A program made the position numbers and the translations under genes. A model generated the notes under the pieces. The model had not been told where the DNA came from. It ran no database searches and saw nothing but the letters and a program-made list of their open reading frames with translations. A DNA stretch of 64,000 bases from Ceratobasidium sp. AG-K (taxonomy: Eukaryota > Basidiomycota > Agaricomycetes > Cantharellales > Ceratobasidiaceae). Shown here one piece after another: positions 60,819 to 64,000 of the stretch; the stretch's first letter is position 1; every line of letters begins with the position of its first letter. Where the stretch lies: NCBI GenBank assembly GCA_037039685.1, contig JAWNGF010000002.1:2542001-2606000 (forward strand). Direction: 5' to 3'.

Positions 60819-61064
60819 GGTACTCTACCAAAAATCGAAATTCTCGTTTGGCTCGCGAGGTCTCGTGATGACAAGGACAATCTCGTGGAGCTCGTAACAG
60901 GTCGTGGGGGCTTGTGAGACCTTACGAGCCCGGACGAGCTTATTGCTCGTTTGTCTCCTGGGCGCTCCCGAGCGATCGCGAGTGGTCTAGAGCCTGCCGA
61001 GATAGTCCCCGGCATCACGAGACCTTGGGAGCCAAACGAGAATTTCGATTTTTGGTAGAGTACC
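60819..61064. mobile_element. 246-bp foldback MITE-like element
   Basis: The ends are perfect inverted copies starting GGTACTCTACCAAAAATCGA and continuing AATTCTCGTTTGGCTC for over 35 bp, then with a few mismatches to ~55 bp. The interior is rich in CTCGTG/CACGAG words. No coding capacity. Confidence 0.78.
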
Positions 61065-61327
61065 GTTTCACCAACGCAAGCTGAGGTAGAGGGCTCGGCG
61101 TACAAGCCCCAAAGGGATAACCTAATGTAGACAATCAGCTAGCAGCACTCCGCGCCTTGCAACTCGGGTGCCAGTCAAGTCGTCTATACACAAACTCGAT
61201 TCCTGGTGTACAGATCATGCCTCCATTCGAGGTTAATTTTCAATTACGACAAGATAAGATAAGATACCCCACAAGCGCTGGGAGGTTGTGACTTCGCAGC
61301 CGCCACGACACTGATACGACGTCCACG

Positions 61328-63276
61328 ATGGCGGAGAAAACAAACTCGAACATGTTATTTGCCAACTTTAACCAAGACTTTTCGTAAGTGGTTCTAATCA
61401 AAGTTAAGAGTCAAACTTATATTTTCTAGGTGTATATCGGTGGGGACGAAGAAGGGATACAGCATCACCAACTGCGATCCATTCGGACGGGTGTATACCA
61501 AGAGTGAGTCGAAGTCCGGGATTATAAACTCGTGCTCATTTTGTAGACGATGGCTCGCGAGGAATTGTGGAAATGTTGTTCTGCACATCGCTCATCGCCC
61601 TTGTTGGAGCGGCGGACCAGCCTTCATCCAGTCCACGCAAGCTACAAATTGTAAACACCAAGGTCAGTAGCGTCTTAAACTAGTCCTTCCGAGCTTATCG
61701 GGCATGTAGAGGCAATCCATGATCTGCGAACTCCTTTTCCCCTCCTCGATCCTCGCTGTTAAACTCAACCGCAAGACACTCGTCGTCGTGCTCGAAGTAG
61801 AAATTTACATCTACGACATCAGCACGATGCGGTTGATGCACGTCATTGAAACATCCCCCAATCCTAATGGTACGCACCCCAGTCGATTTATCCTATTTCG
61901 CTGACTCGGGTATAGCCATCTGCGCCCTGTCCCCCTCTTCCGACCCTTCCTACCTCGCGTACCCCTCTCCAACGCCGCCACCTACCGCCTCTGCATCATC
62001 CTCATCCGCCCCCGCATCCTCCAGCACACCCGCAAACACACCCTCCACGTCCGGCGACGTCCTCATCTTCGACACGCGCCTCCTTGCCGTCACCAACATT
62101 GTCCGCGCCCACAAAGCACCCCTCGCACATATTGCGCTCAACAGTACAGGTACACTCCTCGCCACCGCCTCGGAAAAAGGAACAGTTATTCGCGTGTTTA
62201 ATGTTCCGGCTGCAGAGAGGCTGTACGAGTTTCGTCGTGGGGTGAGGGGCGCGCGGATTCATTGTATTACGTTTAATGCAGTGAGCACGTTGTTGGCGGT
62301 TAGTTCGGCGACGGATACGGTGCATATTTTCAAGTTGAAGGGGGGTGGAGGTGGGGAAGGAGAGAGGAAGAGGGGACCGAGCAGCCCAGGTGGGAGTGTG
62401 GACAGTCAGGATACGGGCAAGGGTGGAGCGGGAATGGAAGGGGGATACGAGGCGTACATGGATGGAAAGAAGAAGAATGGCGTTGGGTAAGTGTGGCGGT
62501 ATTTATTTTGAGACGGGATTAATGTTCGGGCAGGTCCTCTCTTCGTCGTAAATCACTTGGGCTGACTCGCGGTATCGCTGGCACAATGGGTGGGTATCTG
62601 CCAGGGGGGCTGTCGGACATGTGGGAGCCTTCGCGCGACTTTGCGTCGCTCAAGCTGCCAACGTCAGGCACGAGGTGTATTGTGGCGATTAGCAGGTGCG
62701 TAGTGGCTGCATTCGTCATTCATCAACTGTGCTAATTCGCATGTGGTTTTCTTTCTTAATTCTGGTTACAACTCGCGATCTTGATTTCGTCTAATCGCTG
62801 CTTTGCCTTTTCGAATCCCAATACTCAAACAATGCTCCTCCGACTAAACGGCGACGCTCCCTTCATCCCAATCCATTTCCGTCGCGTATCACTCTCGATC
62901 GCCAATGGCATTTCCGCCAACTCCCAATCAACAGCAACACACCAAATGTGATGGTCATATCCTCCGAGGGATTCTTTTACTCGTACACGATCGACTTGGA
63001 GAACGGCGGAGAGTGCGTGCTGAATAAACAATACAGGTGAGTCGGCTCCTTTGATTACACCATGCTTCGAATCTGCTGGAATCCCTGTGGTGCAAATCCC
63101 AGCGCCAGCATACTGCCCTATCCACCTTGCCCACTCCGTTTAGTCTCATTCTATCTTTGCTCTCTCGTCCTCACCGCATCACATCTCGCTCTTATGACCT
63201 CAAACTAACACTCTTGACTAGCCTCCTCGACTCGGCAGAAGACTCGAGCGACACATCCCCCGCTGAAGCCGCATGA
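61328..63276 (+). CDS. ATG18: PROPPIN, ATG18/WIPI family
   Basis: Eight exons: 61328-61383, 61430-61503, 61547-61662, 61710-61869, 61916-62486, 62534-62695, 62935-63036, 63222-63276, 431 aa. A WD-repeat beta-propeller: [80 protein letters not shown], then the phosphoinositide-binding [14 protein letters not shown] (FRRG near 241-244). Two low-complexity loops occur, a Ser/Ala/Pro one after IFD-less blade 4 and a Gly-rich one near 310. The tail is [20 protein letters not shown] plus an acidic end. ATG18-type PROPPINs bind PI3P/PI(3,5)P2 and work in autophagosome formation and vacuole membrane traffic. Intron 6 is 239 nt, long for this window. Confidence 0.95.
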
Positions 63277-63582
63277 CAGACTCGAGTTATATATTCATCG
63301 CGCATCTCGTTCACTGATTTTTTGAGTCTACTTGTACTTTGTCGAACAATGGAGATTGGTTGCATTATCTCGGGCGATGACTGACTGGTTGGGTGAATCA
63401 GTGACGGTGTGCGTCGAAGTTAGAGGATATCCGATGTGCTGCTATAACGTATCAGGGGCTTGTGTTTCGATATGATCGTAGACCAAGGTCGCTGCGACTT
63501 GGAAGTTCATTCTAAGGCAAACACGAGGGGCATTCCGGTAACCTATCACTGGGCGACATACAAGAACGCTTCTGTGGCGTTG

Positions 63583-63849
63583 CTATTTCATAACCAACTC
63601 CACCAAAGAATTCGAGGTCAGGTTACGCTGGGCGAGTGTTTCATCCACGGAAGGGTACCTATCGTCGTAGCGAAACTCGGTATACGTTCCTGCGATGCCT
63701 TCCTGCTGCTTTATTTGTTCTATCAGTTGCCCAAATGTATGATCAAGCGGGATCCGGGTGGTGTACATCTGGGTGACCGACCGATCCCAGCCCGACCGAC
63801 GGTGTACATTTATGGTAGCTGTATACCCAGTCAAGTGAATCTTAGACAT
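63583..63849 (-). CDS. small ubiquitin-like (beta-grasp) protein or C-terminus
   Basis: An 88-codon frame from ATG to stop. MSKIHLTGYTATINVHRR resembles the first beta hairpin, RIPLDHTFGQLIEQIKQQEG a strand and helix, and a C-terminal LTSNSLVELVMK a last strand; this order suggests a beta-grasp fold, though no diGly end is present. Another protein-like frame lies upstream (63960-63880, VPDPATQSSKPKEQLSEPTK), so this may be the last exon of a larger gene running off the window rather than a complete small protein. Confidence 0.45.
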   Translation of the reverse strand: MSKIHLTGYTATINVHRRSGWDRSVTQMYTTRIPLDHTFGQLIEQIKQQEGIAGTYTEFRYDDRYPSVDETLAQRNLTSNSLVELVMK

Positions 63850-64000
63850 TCTTCACCAATTTACATTCCACCGACCTGTCGTATTTGTCTGCTCCTCCGA
63901 CTTCGTGGGCTCGGATAGCTGCTCCTTTGGTTTGCTCGACTGCGTTGCAGGATCTGGTACCACTTGGACCACTGTCAGCCGCGGCAACAGATCGGACCAT

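Larger units (their letters stand above)
60218..61327. other. intergenic with two foldback elements
   Basis: Divergent space between the zinc-finger-like gene (-) and ATG18 (+). Two separate inverted-repeat elements are described individually. Confidence 0.5.

Overview
This is a eukaryotic, filamentous-fungus window, most likely from an Agaricomycete close to Rhizoctonia/Thanatephorus. The evidence is dense intron-rich genes with 36-60 nt introns (GTRNGY donors, CTRAY-like branch points), a NACHT-TPR receptor, a DUF6535 membrane protein, family 8 polysaccharide lyases, a GH7 cellobiohydrolase and a TOK-type potassium channel. Gene models were assembled by hand by joining open frames across splice sites. 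Exon lists are in each entry. No tRNA, rRNA or CRISPR array was recognised.

Layout. 0.8-14.2 kb is ordinary gene-dense sequence: NLR-type NACHT-TPR receptor (-), coilin-like protein (+), ribosomal protein S26 (+), DUF6535 protein (-), TFIIA large subunit (-). 14.2-20.8 kb is gene-poor, with a two-finger C2H2 gene (-) and scraps of old coding sequence on both sides of it. 20.8-25.8 kb holds three minus-strand genes: UNC-50/Gmh1, an SRA-YDG nuclear protein and a seven-helix receptor-like protein.

23.9-33.6 kb looks like a decayed tandem duplication of a [receptor-like gene + RasGEF-like gene] block. In the left unit the receptor is intact and the RasGEF-like copy is broken; in the right unit the receptor is a deleted remnant and the RasGEF-like copy is fuller. 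Foldback (MITE-like) elements lie in the left unit.

34.2-41.5 kb holds two convergent paralogous PL8 lyase genes with the same exon pattern. Both are damaged: one has a ~1 kb insertion and a frame change, the other an in-frame TAG in the catalytic domain.

42.5-47.7 kb: a methyltransferase gene whose 5' end abuts a complete-looking 3.8 kb DNA transposon (16-bp terminal inverted repeats, TATTA target duplication) with a 987-aa four-exon protein of a family I do not recognise. The methyltransferase frame continues on the other side of the element if the element is removed, so it probably landed inside that gene.

47.9-63.9 kb is again mostly single-copy genes: TOK-type two-pore K+ channel, orotate phosphoribosyltransferase and the histidine methyltransferase HPM1 in divergent arrangement, GH7 cellobiohydrolase, a small zinc-finger protein, ATG18-type PROPPIN and, at the edge, a small beta-grasp-like protein. 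Three more foldback elements lie between these genes.
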